A stretch of 64,000 nucleotides of DNA. Origin: Devosia sp. LC5. GTDB lineage: Bacteria; Pseudomonadota; Alphaproteobacteria; Rhizobiales; Devosiaceae. The DNA lies in contig NZ_JNNO01000034.1 in assembly GCF_000735585.1 (NCBI RefSeq), positions 186,001-250,000 on the forward strand, in the 5' to 3' direction. How positions within the stretch are numbered: position 1 is the stretch's first letter; every line of letters starts with the position of its first letter. Below the pieces are notes generated by a model. That model was not told the origin of the DNA. It saw only the letters and a list, made by a program, of their open reading frames with translations, and did not search any database. A program made the position numbers and the translations under genes. Of the stretch, positions 56,509 to 64,000 are shown in pieces.

Positions 56509-57773
56509 CTTTCACCTCATACGCCCAAAATTTTGAGGATGTGATTCTTTGGCGTGCGCTCAAGCATGTTGATGTTGGCTTCTACATCGACATAGGCGCG
56601 CAGGATCCCATCAAGGACTCAGTAAGTCGAGGGTTCTATGAGCAGGGCTGGCGCGGGGTGCATGTTGAGGCCAATCCCTTCTACTCAGAGCGGCTGCGTA
56701 AGAACAGACCTGATGAGGACGTGCTTGAAGTTGCGGTTGATCGGCAAGAAGGCGAAATTGCGTTCTTTGACATAGCAGAAACTGGCCTAAGTACCGGGGA
56801 TACAGCGGTCGCCCGCGAACACGAGGCTCAGGGAAGGCATGTAACAGAGGTTGTCGTAAAGAGCTGTCCTTTGTCTGTCATTCTGAAGCGATTTCGGGAT
56901 CGAGATATCCACTGGCTCAAGATCGACGTCGAAGGAATGGAGGAGGCCGTCATTGATGGTTGGTTGCCTTCGGATGTTCGGCCCTGGATCGTTGTGATTG
57001 AGAGCACGCTGCCTGGGACGCAGGAGCCGTCAAGTCAGCTCTGGGAGCCCAAGCTTCTAAGTTTGGGGTATGAGTTTGCATATTTCGATGGCCTCAACCG
57101 GTTCTTCGTTAGCCTGGAAAAACTCGAGCTAAAAACGGCGTTCGGTGCTGGACCAAATGTTTTCGACAGTTTCATTCTGGCCGACACTTCTGATTTTATC
57201 GTCCAGAATGAAGAAACCGGGCACTCCAAGATTGCTGTCTTGGAACGAGAGGCGCGTCGGGCGCTGGAGACCCGGATCGAGGAACAACGAGAGCTTCTTT
57301 CCACCGCCAGGCAGCAGTTGCAGGCAGAAAATTTCGCTCGTCTGGCAGTCGAGTCTGAGCTTTCTCATTTGGCGCGACAGCTGGATGCTCTGACGGCATC
57401 TCGTTCGTGGCGGATTACCGCGCCATTGCGAGTGGCCGTAGATGCGATGAAATGGTTCAGCGCTGGCGCTTACGCTTGGTTGACTCTCAAACCAGGAACG
57501 CGGCCGCGTCGAATGGCGCGACGCCTGGCCGTTAACATGGGTCGTCAGCTTCTAGCCAATCCGAAACTCGCGCGTCGTTCCAGGCGTCTCGCAAGCATGT
57601 TGCCTAGTTCGATCCAAGCGAAACTGCGGTCGATGATCAAGGGGGCGGCCGTTATGCCACCAATAAAAAATACGATCGCCCTTTCAGTCACGGACACATC
57701 TGAGCTTCCGGCTCGCGCCAAGGAAATATACGCGCTGTTGTTGATAGAGCAGCGTGATCGGAAGGTGGACTGA
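56505..57773 (+). CDS. FkbM-family methyltransferase with C-terminal coiled coil
   Basis: The start is GTG 56505, overlapping the wzt stop. The 422-aa product has an N-terminal FkbM methyltransferase domain (about 1-230): YAQNFEDVILWRAL, FYIDIGAQDPIKDSVSRGFY (SAM site), GVHVEANP and HWLKIDVEGMEEAVI. A coiled-coil stretch follows (about 243-300; LEREARRALETRIEEQREL and onward), then SRSWRITAPLRV and a basic tail. The SRSWRxTxPLR motif recurs in multidomain polysaccharide enzymes. It may O-methylate the O-chain or its end, capping it for Wzt recognition. Confidence 0.82.
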   Translation: MTFTSYAQNFEDVILWRALKHVDVGFYIDIGAQDPIKDSVSRGFYEQGWRGVHVEANPFYSERLRKNRPDEDVLEVAVDRQEGEIAFFDIAETGLSTGDTAVAREHEAQGRHVTEVVVKSCPLSVILKRFRDRDIHWLKIDVEGMEEAVIDGWLPSDVRPWIVVIESTLPGTQEPSSQLWEPKLLSLGYEFAYFDGLNRFFVSLEKLELKTAFGAGPNVFDSFILADTSDFIVQNEETGHSKIAVLEREARRALETRIEEQRELLSTARQQLQAENFARLAVESELSHLARQLDALTASRSWRITAPLRVAVDAMKWFSAGAYAWLTLKPGTRPRRMARRLAVNMGRQLLANPKLARRSRRLASMLPSSIQAKLRSMIKGAAVMPPIKNTIALSVTDTSELPARAKEIYALLLIEQRDRKVD

Positions 57774-60700
57774 TGCGGATCGTGATTGACCTGCAAGGCG
57801 CGCAATCTACCGGCAGCAGGAACCGGGGGATAGGTCGATACTCTATTGCACTTGCCAAGGCCATCATCCGCAATCGCGGCAGTCACGAGGTTTTCGTTGT
57901 ACTAAGTGATTTATTTTCTGACACAATCGATCCGATTGTCCAGGATTTGCGGAGTATTCTACCCGCTGGCAATGTTCGCGTCTGGAAAGCGCTCGGCCCA
58001 ACCAATATAATGAAACTGGAAAATAACTGGCGCCGGGTCGTTGCTGAGCAGACACGCGAGGCCTTCCTTGCCAGCCTCAATCCAGATGTCATTCTGGTTA
58101 GTAGCATGTTCGAGGGGCTAGGGGATGATGCCGTTACAAGCATTGGCACCATGGGGCCCGGCCCCCTGACTGCTGTCATTCTCTTCGACTTGATACCCTT
58201 GATTCACCGCAAGCCCTATCTCGACAACGCCGCGGTCGAAAGTTGGTACCTAGAGAAGATTGAACATTTGCGCCGAGCTGACCTTTGGCTTGCAATCTCG
58301 GAGTCATCCCGGCGAGAGGGGATTGAATACTTGGGTGCTACCGAGTTTCGATGCCAATCAATCTCCACAGATGCCGAATCCCAATTCCGGGAAATCGAGA
58401 TATCGGACGCAGATGAGCGCGCTTTACGCGAGCGATACGCCCTCGATCGTCCCTTCGTGATGTATACGGGCGGCATCGACCATCGCAAAAATATCGAAGG
58501 GCTGATTTCAGCTTATGCGAGGCTCCCGGCGGAAATACGCGACAGCCATAGGCTTGCGATCGTCTGCTCTGTCCATCCTGCCGAAAAGGCAAGACTGGAA
58601 AATCTGGCCCGACAAGCCGGTCTGGGGCCAGGCGATTTGGTTACGACCGGTTTTGTCCCAGAGGACGATCTGGTGGCACTTTACAATTTATGTACCTTGT
58701 TCGTCTTCCCTTCCTGGCACGAAGGATTTGGTTTACCCGCGCTCGAGGCAATGCGATGCGGCGCCCGGGTCATAGGTTCAAATACATCGAGCATTCCAGA
58801 AGTCATCGGGCTGGATGAGGCGCTCTTCGATCCGCGATCGGAGGATGCGATGGTTGCCGCACTGCACCGCGGACTGGCGGATGAGGCATATCGCCAGCGT
58901 TTGCTGGACCATGGAAAGGTGCAGGCTCAAAGCTTTTCCTGGGACACGAGCGCGCAAAAGGCGATCTCCGCAATGGAGCGCTTGGTGCATGAAAAATTCG
59001 GCAAAGAAGTCGCGGGCACGGAAATGACCCCTTGGCGGCCGCGATTGGCTTATGTATCCCCTCTGCCGCCGGAAAGGAGCGGCATCGCCGACTACAGTTC
59101 TGAACTTTTGCGCGTTTTAGCGGAGCACTACCAGATCGACGTTATTGTTAACCAGAAGCAAGTTTCCGATCCGTGGATCAACAAAAACTGCGGCATTCGG
59201 ACCCCAGACTGGTTACTCTCGAATTCAGGATACTATGATCGTGTCCTCTATCATTTTGGGAATTCCGCCTTTCATCAACATATGTTCGATCTGCTCGACG
59301 CTGTTCCCGGCGTTGTTGTCCTGCATGATTTTTTCTTGTCTAACATCGCTGCACATATGGAGGCTCTTCACATCGCCCCTGGCTTCTGGGTGCATGCGCT
59401 CTATGAGGCGCATGGGTATGTCGCGCTCAAGGAGCGCCTTACGGCAGTGGACACCGCTGATGTGATCTGGACCTATCCATGTAGCTTGCGCGTTGTCCGA
59501 AATAGCCTTGGAATGATCAGCCATTCGCCTCATTCACTTCGCCTGGCGAAGGAATGGTATGGCGACGATGGCGAGCAATGGGCCGTCATCCCTCTGCTGC
59601 GTAATCCTGCCGTAAGCACAGCAAAGGAAGCGGCACGCAGGAAGCTGGGCATTAAGTCTTCAGATTTCGTTGTTTGCAGTTTTGGGATGATCACCCCAGG
59701 CAAGCAAAGTCTGCGTTTGCTTGAGGCCTGGCAGAAGTCGTCCCTGGCGCGCAGTCCGGATTGCCGACTCATCTACGTGGGTGAAAATCATGTTGGCGAT
59801 TATGGACAAGCACTCGTCCAACGGGCCCAAGAGGGCGATAATGCAGATAGGGTTCAAATAAGCGGGTGGGTAGGTGCGCCCACCTTCCAGGATTATCTGG
59901 CGGCCGCCGATATGGCGGTGCAGCTGCGAACGCTGTCTCGTGGAGAGACGTCCGCTGCGGTGCTCGATTGCATGGGCTATGGGCTGCCCACTATTGTGAA
60001 TGCAAACGGCAGCATGGCTGACCTGCCGGACCATGCAGTTCTGAAGTTGCCGGACGATTTCGACGACGAGGAGCTGGTCGATGCCATCGAACAATTATGG
60101 CAGGATCGAGAGCGCAGGGAACGCTTGGGCCTGACGGCGCGCGATTTCATTCTTGATCAACACGACCCGACGCGTTGCGCCGTGCAATATCGTGAGGCGA
60201 TTGAGGATTTTTATCGCCGGGCCACCCATAGCTGGCGGGGCCTGTCAAAGGCGATCGGCACGATGCCGGATGTTCAACACAATAAGAGCGAACTCATGGG
60301 GTTGGCACATGCGCTGGCCCAAACATTCCCGGCCGTACCGCGCCAGAGGCAAATTCTGGTAGACGTGTCCACGCTAGTCGAGCGTGATGCGGAAACCGGC
60401 ATCCAGCGGGTGGTTCGCAATGTGCTCAGACAATGGCTTCACAGGCCGCCAGCCGGATATCGGGTTGAGCCGGTTTATGCGACCCCAAATTCTGGCTATC
60501 GCTATGCTCGGCGCTTCACCCTGGGTTTCTTGGGGTGCAGCGATGAGCTCCTGGAGGACGAGCCTATCGATTTTGCGCAAGGCGACATGTTCCTGGGGCT
60601 CGACCTTCAGCCTTATGGAGTCATGATCCACAGGGATTTCTATCAGGAGTTGCGGCGCTATGGTGTTTGGGTCGGCTTTGTCGTTTATGATCTATTGAGC

Positions 60701-61498
60701 GTACGGATGCCCCAGCATTTTGTGCCGGGCGCAGATGCGGAATTTTTCAATTGGCTCACTGTTGTTGCTGAGAACGATGGCGCCGTTTGCATCTCACGAG
60801 CAGTCGCAGCCGATTTGGACCAATGGGTCGATACGCATGTACGCGACAGGAAAGGGCAACTCCGCATCAGCTCTTTTCACATGGGCGCCGATCTTGATGA
60901 TCATAACGGATCGACCGGTTTGCCGGACGATGCGACCGAGTTTTTGCACCGTCTGACCGCGTCTCCCAGTTTTTTGATGGTCGGAACGATCGAACCGCGG
61001 AAGAGCCACGCACAGGTGCTCGCCGCGTTCGAGCTGCTCCTAGAGCAAGGAGTAGAGGCTAATCTCGTCATCGTCGGCAAGCTGGGATGGAGCTCTGAGG
61101 CGGTTGTAAAAAAGCTGCGTGGTCATCCACAGCTTGGTAAGCGCATATTTTGGCTTGAGAACGTTTCTGATCAGTATCTCGACCGAATCTATGCTGCCTC
61201 AATTTGCCTGATTGCTGCGTCCGAGGGAGAGGGATTTGGCTTGCCGCTAATCGAGGCAGCGCGGCACAAGTTGCCAGTTCTTGCTCGTGACATACCCGTC
61301 TTTAGAGAAGTAGCAGGGGCCCACGCAGCGTACTTCCAGGGAGGAACGCCTGAGGATCTGGCAGCAGCTATCAGGCAATGGCTGGAACTATATCGCAAGG
61401 ACGAACATCCTCGCTCCGATGACATGCCTTGGCAGACCTGGGCGCAAAGTGCCCGCCAGTTGATGCAGGCCGTTGGTCTCGATGCCGCGATCCGCTGA
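57773..61498 (+). CDS. Three-domain glycosyltransferase, 1241 aa
   Basis: Three GT-B (GT4-like) modules are joined in one chain. Module 1 (about 1-410) has GGIDHRKNIEG and the EX7E-type WHEGFGLPALEAMRCG near 315-330. Module 2 (about 424-840) starts RLAYVSPLPPERSGIADYSS and has a diverged donor site with GETSAAVLDCMGYGLPTIV near 723-742. Module 3 (about 860-1241) starts RQILVDVSTLVERDAETGIQ and has GTIEPRKSHAQVL and EGEGFGLPLIEAARHK near 1150-1165. Its size and architecture resemble WbdA-type polymerising mannosyl/rhamnosyltransferases of ABC-dependent O-antigens. The acceptor and linkages are unknown. It overlaps the FkbM stop by 1 bp. Confidence 0.88.
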   Translation: MRIVIDLQGAQSTGSRNRGIGRYSIALAKAIIRNRGSHEVFVVLSDLFSDTIDPIVQDLRSILPAGNVRVWKALGPTNIMKLENNWRRVVAEQTREAFLASLNPDVILVSSMFEGLGDDAVTSIGTMGPGPLTAVILFDLIPLIHRKPYLDNAAVESWYLEKIEHLRRADLWLAISESSRREGIEYLGATEFRCQSISTDAESQFREIEISDADERALRERYALDRPFVMYTGGIDHRKNIEGLISAYARLPAEIRDSHRLAIVCSVHPAEKARLENLARQAGLGPGDLVTTGFVPEDDLVALYNLCTLFVFPSWHEGFGLPALEAMRCGARVIGSNTSSIPEVIGLDEALFDPRSEDAMVAALHRGLADEAYRQRLLDHGKVQAQSFSWDTSAQKAISAMERLVHEKFGKEVAGTEMTPWRPRLAYVSPLPPERSGIADYSSELLRVLAEHYQIDVIVNQKQVSDPWINKNCGIRTPDWLLSNSGYYDRVLYHFGNSAFHQHMFDLLDAVPGVVVLHDFFLSNIAAHMEALHIAPGFWVHALYEAHGYVALKERLTAVDTADVIWTYPCSLRVVRNSLGMISHSPHSLRLAKEWYGDDGEQWAVIPLLRNPAVSTAKEAARRKLGIKSSDFVVCSFGMITPGKQSLRLLEAWQKSSLARSPDCRLIYVGENHVGDYGQALVQRAQEGDNADRVQISGWVGAPTFQDYLAAADMAVQLRTLSRGETSAAVLDCMGYGLPTIVNANGSMADLPDHAVLKLPDDFDDEELVDAIEQLWQDRERRERLGLTARDFILDQHDPTRCAVQYREAIEDFYRRATHSWRGLSKAIGTMPDVQHNKSELMGLAHALAQTFPAVPRQRQILVDVSTLVERDAETGIQRVVRNVLRQWLHRPPAGYRVEPVYATPNSGYRYARRFTLGFLGCSDELLEDEPIDFAQGDMFLGLDLQPYGVMIHRDFYQELRRYGVWVGFVVYDLLSVRMPQHFVPGADAEFFNWLTVVAENDGAVCISRAVAADLDQWVDTHVRDRKGQLRISSFHMGADLDDHNGSTGLPDDATEFLHRLTASPSFLMVGTIEPRKSHAQVLAAFELLLEQGVEANLVIVGKLGWSSEAVVKKLRGHPQLGKRIFWLENVSDQYLDRIYAASICLIAASEGEGFGLPLIEAARHKLPVLARDIPVFREVAGAHAAYFQGGTPEDLAAAIRQWLELYRKDEHPRSDDMPWQTWAQSARQLMQAVGLDAAIR

Positions 61499-61500
61499 CG

Positions 61501-62619
61501 ATGCATATCGGAATTGATGTTCGAAATCTCACTGGCGGGAGTGTAACCGGCATTGCGCGGGTTCTGATAGAGAGTGCACGGGTGCTCGATGAGCGAGGGG
61601 CCCGGCTCTCGTTTTTCTGGCCGGGTAGGCGCCAGGCTTCGCCCCTTGATACGTTCACCACGGCCCGGCATGTCGAGAGCGTCTTTCCGCAGGCTGGCGG
61701 CGCCGTGGCCTGGCAGTTCACGGGCCTGCCCCTGGCGGCGCGCCGGGCACGGCCGGACGTGTTCTGGGGTCCAGCCCATCGGCTTCCGGCCTTTATGCCG
61801 CGCACTATCCCCCTGGTGGTCACCATCCACGACCTTGTCTGGCATCGCCAACCCCAGACCATGACGTTGCGCCGCCGCTTGGCCGATGCGGGCCTGATGC
61901 GTCTTGCCGTGCTCCGGGCCGACAAGGTGCTGGCCGACTCCGACGCCACGGCCCGCGACATCGGCGCGATACTCGGCCGCCAGGACGCAGAAACCCTTTA
62001 TCCCGGTGTCACTCAAATGACAGGGACCCCCCGTGCCGACGTGCTGGCGCGCCATGGACTGGCCCGTGGCGGATACGCCCTTTTCGTCGGCACGGTGGAG
62101 CCGCGCAAGAACCTGGTTCGGCTGCTTGACGCATTCACCCGGTCGCGCGCGGCCGCTCGCGCCGATTGGACATTGGCGTTGGCAGGTGGTCAGGGCTGGA
62201 AGGATGAGGCGATCCGAGCCCGGCTTGCGCCCTTGATATCGGCAGGGCATGTCCGGGTGCTTGGCTATGTCAGTGACAGCGATTTGGCGGCCCTTTATGC
62301 CCATGCGCGGTTTCTTGCCATGCCCTCGCTGTATGAAGGCTTCGGGCTGCCGGTGATCGAGGCCCAGCAACACGGCACGCCGGTCTTGGTATCGACCGCC
62401 GGCAGCCTGCCCGAAATCGCTGGAGCAGGCGGACTCGCTGTTGACCCCTTTGACGAGCAGCAACTGGGCCTGGCGCTCGCGCGACTCTTCTCAGACGATA
62501 CGCTGAGGGCAGGTCTGTCCAGCGCCGCCCACGCCAATGCCCGGCGCTTTGACTGGCAGGCCTATGGCGACCGGCTCACGGCCATTTTCGAGACACTGGC
62601 GCGCACCCACCCCAGGTAA
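61501..62619 (+). CDS. GT4-family glycosyltransferase
   Basis: The start is ATG 61501, 2 bp after the previous stop; the frame upstream lies inside that gene. The 372-aa GT-B enzyme has an N-terminal MHIGIDVRNLTGGSVTGIAR, FVGTVEPRKNLVRLLDAF in the donor domain and the EX7E-like SLYEGFGLPVIEAQQHGTPV. It probably adds a mannose or rhamnose residue from a GDP-sugar to the growing chain or its primer. It ends 9 bp before the convergent sugar transferase gene. GC content rises again to the level of the backbone. Confidence 0.9.
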   Translation: MHIGIDVRNLTGGSVTGIARVLIESARVLDERGARLSFFWPGRRQASPLDTFTTARHVESVFPQAGGAVAWQFTGLPLAARRARPDVFWGPAHRLPAFMPRTIPLVVTIHDLVWHRQPQTMTLRRRLADAGLMRLAVLRADKVLADSDATARDIGAILGRQDAETLYPGVTQMTGTPRADVLARHGLARGGYALFVGTVEPRKNLVRLLDAFTRSRAAARADWTLALAGGQGWKDEAIRARLAPLISAGHVRVLGYVSDSDLAALYAHARFLAMPSLYEGFGLPVIEAQQHGTPVLVSTAGSLPEIAGAGGLAVDPFDEQQLGLALARLFSDDTLRAGLSSAAHANARRFDWQAYGDRLTAIFETLARTHPR

Positions 62620-62628
62620 GTGGCACTG

Positions 62629-63915
62629 TTAACGTGCTCCCGCCCGGGTGAGCACCGTCTTGATCGTGCGGAAGATAATGATGATGTCGAGATCGAGCGA
62701 CACGTGCTTGAGGTAGTAAAGATCGTAAGCGAGCTTTTCGATTTCCTCGTCTTCGGTGCCGGCATAGCCGTGCGATACCTGGGCCCACCCAGTCAATCCC
62801 GGCAGCAAGATCTGCCGGTTTACATATAACGGGTTCTGCGCCTCGAGCGCTTCGGCAATCGGCACTGAGACGGGGCGAGGGCCAATAAAGCTCATCTCGC
62901 CACGCCAGATATTATACAGCTGGGGCAACTCATCGAGCCGCAACTGGCGCAGCAGATGGCATCCTGGCAGAATGCGTGTGTCATTATCCTGCGCCGCTTC
63001 CGGTCCGGCGTCTTTGCGCATGGTGCGGAACTTGTAGAGATTGAAGGCCGAGCCACCATAGCCTCGGCGCTGCTGCACAAAGATAGAGGGCCCGCCATCC
63101 ACCGCGCGGATATAGAGCCAGATCAGGCCGCAGGCCACAGCAGCCGGTATGCCCAGAACGAGCACGCCGCACATGTCCAAGATCCGCTTAAGCCTGTAAT
63201 AAGCGATCTGGGCTGGCGAATAGGAAACGTCCGACAGATCGAAGCTTTCAAGATCAACTCTGCCTAGAGCGCCCTCGAGATAGGTCGGCCAGCCCTCGAT
63301 TTCCAGGCCGCGTAGATATAGGCGCGCTAGCTGGGTTGCCCATTCCGGCGTGTGATGAGCGACCGGATCGATCAGTACTTTCCTGAAGCGCATCTCAACA
63401 TCGTCGGCGGACACAATAGCAATGGGCCAACCCGCTGCCGCCTGCACATTCTGCGCACCGTCAAATGCCAGCAGGGCGACGCTTCGCTTGAGCTTGCGCA
63501 CCATCGAAATGTTACCGAACGTTACAAAGAACAGGCTGGAGGGCAGGGTGAGGGCAATGGCGATATAGCTGATGGGAATGCGGAATGCAGAAACCACCGC
63601 CACCACCAGACAGGCAGCGAACATGGTGACCAGAAGCGTCATGGTAAAGGGGTGGGTGAGCCGGGCGCCAACGATGAGTAGGCTCGAGGCAATCGCCGGG
63701 ATGAGGGATGCCGCGACCGCCACCAAGATAATGCTGTGCCAATCGGTCCGCCCCGCGATCCACATTACCAGGATGTAGATCGCCATCGCTGCACCACTCG
63801 CCAAGGCGAACGCCGGCAGTGCTGCCTTCGCCGAGTTGGCGTAGGAATTCTGTCGCCTGGACGCCCCCTGGCGGATCAGAGCTTCAAGGCCCTGCATGTA
63901 GGGTGGCTTAGGCAT
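62629..63915 (-). CDS. Initiating sugar-phosphate transferase (polyprenyl glycosylphosphotransferase)
   Basis: This 428-aa inner-membrane protein has about four N-terminal hydrophobic segments (residues 35-150), a soluble middle part, and a C-terminal bacterial sugar-transferase domain. Signatures are KRILDMCGVLVLGIPAAVAC (membrane hairpin), FVQQRRGYGGSAFNLYKFRT, RLDELPQLYNIWRGEMSFIG with PRP, and PGLTGWAQV. It transfers a sugar phosphate to undecaprenyl phosphate, the first step of polysaccharide synthesis. Its place beside the O-antigen genes suggests it primes that chain, or that it begins a second, adjoining exopolysaccharide locus to the right. Confidence 0.9.
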   Translation of the reverse strand: MPKPPYMQGLEALIRQGASRRQNSYANSAKAALPAFALASGAAMAIYILVMWIAGRTDWHSIILVAVAASLIPAIASSLLIVGARLTHPFTMTLLVTMFAACLVVAVVSAFRIPISYIAIALTLPSSLFFVTFGNISMVRKLKRSVALLAFDGAQNVQAAAGWPIAIVSADDVEMRFRKVLIDPVAHHTPEWATQLARLYLRGLEIEGWPTYLEGALGRVDLESFDLSDVSYSPAQIAYYRLKRILDMCGVLVLGIPAAVACGLIWLYIRAVDGGPSIFVQQRRGYGGSAFNLYKFRTMRKDAGPEAAQDNDTRILPGCHLLRQLRLDELPQLYNIWRGEMSFIGPRPVSVPIAEALEAQNPLYVNRQILLPGLTGWAQVSHGYAGTEDEEIEKLAYDLYYLKHVSLDLDIIIIFRTIKTVLTRAGAR

Positions 63916-64000
63916 GGTTTGTCACTTTGTGCTGGGGCCAGTATTGCGGCTGGTCTGGGCCAGCAGGTGGCGGTCGATGCCGATGGGCTATTCCATAGCG

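Noticed and set aside
63916-64000. The start or end of a further gene at the right edge
   Set aside because: Only 85 bp are visible and no frame shows a recognisable product or ribosome site.

Overview
The window is about 64 kb of high-GC chromosome. Gene families and codon use suggest an alphaproteobacterium of the Hyphomicrobiales. A Devosia/Pelagibacterium-like (Devosiaceae) origin is my best guess from the mix of sugar ABC operons and gene pairs; it is not demonstrated by a marker gene.

Region 1 (1-6780) is the right end of an integrated element. It carries a partial AbiEii-type nucleotidyltransferase toxin, a complete Hachiman anti-phage pair (hamA nuclease, hamB helicase), and a tyrosine integrase. 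It ends in a 45-bp copy of the 3' end of a tRNA-Arg(CCG) gene, the expected footprint of integration into a tRNA. Region 2 (7278-17290) is backbone: a large AsmA-family protein, a roughly 1.1-kb gene graveyard (frameshifted DUF3800, fragments of a TRAP binding protein and a LacI-like regulator), a VWA/J-domain pair, a secreted hydrolase, and a cupin / PEP-hydrolase-like / Tm-1-like operon divergent from a TetR regulator.

Region 3 (17492-31360) is carbohydrate metabolism. A sugar or polyol ABC importer (binding protein, two permeases, a small membrane protein, two ATPases) is followed by two sugar isomerase/epimerases and a Gfo/Idh/MocA dehydrogenase. A perfect bidirectional terminator separates this from a DJ-1 gene and a GntR regulator. 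The GntR gene is divergent, across a perfect palindrome, from an iron alcohol dehydrogenase / aldehyde dehydrogenase / hydrolase operon.

Region 4 (31563-34163) is a bufferin-type copper-buffering RiPP cluster (DUF2282 precursor, DUF692 MNIO enzyme, DUF2063 partner, DoxX protein). It is preceded by a near-perfect ECF sigma-F-like promoter. Region 5 (34194-46206) holds a divergent pair of DJ-1-fold genes (GlxA-type regulator and a membrane-anchored protein), an unrecognised gene, and an amino-acid-type catabolic locus. That locus contains a DUF3830 protein, an M20-like hydrolase lacking the usual Glu pair, a polar amino-acid ABC importer, a DapA-family enzyme, and a 971-aa fusion of HcnA-, HcnB- and HcnC-like subunits, closed by an FCD-type GntR regulator.

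Region 6 (46302-48971) has a small membrane protein and an MHYT-GGDEF-EAL cyclic-di-GMP gene broken by two frame changes. Region 7 (49288-63915) is a surface-polysaccharide locus: GDP-mannose synthesis (manB, manC), GDP-D-rhamnose synthesis (gmd, rmd), ABC export (wzm, wzt), an FkbM methyltransferase, a 1241-aa three-domain glycosyltransferase, another GT4 enzyme, and an initiating sugar-phosphate transferase. Together they point to a D-rhamnose-containing O-polysaccharide exported by an ABC transporter.
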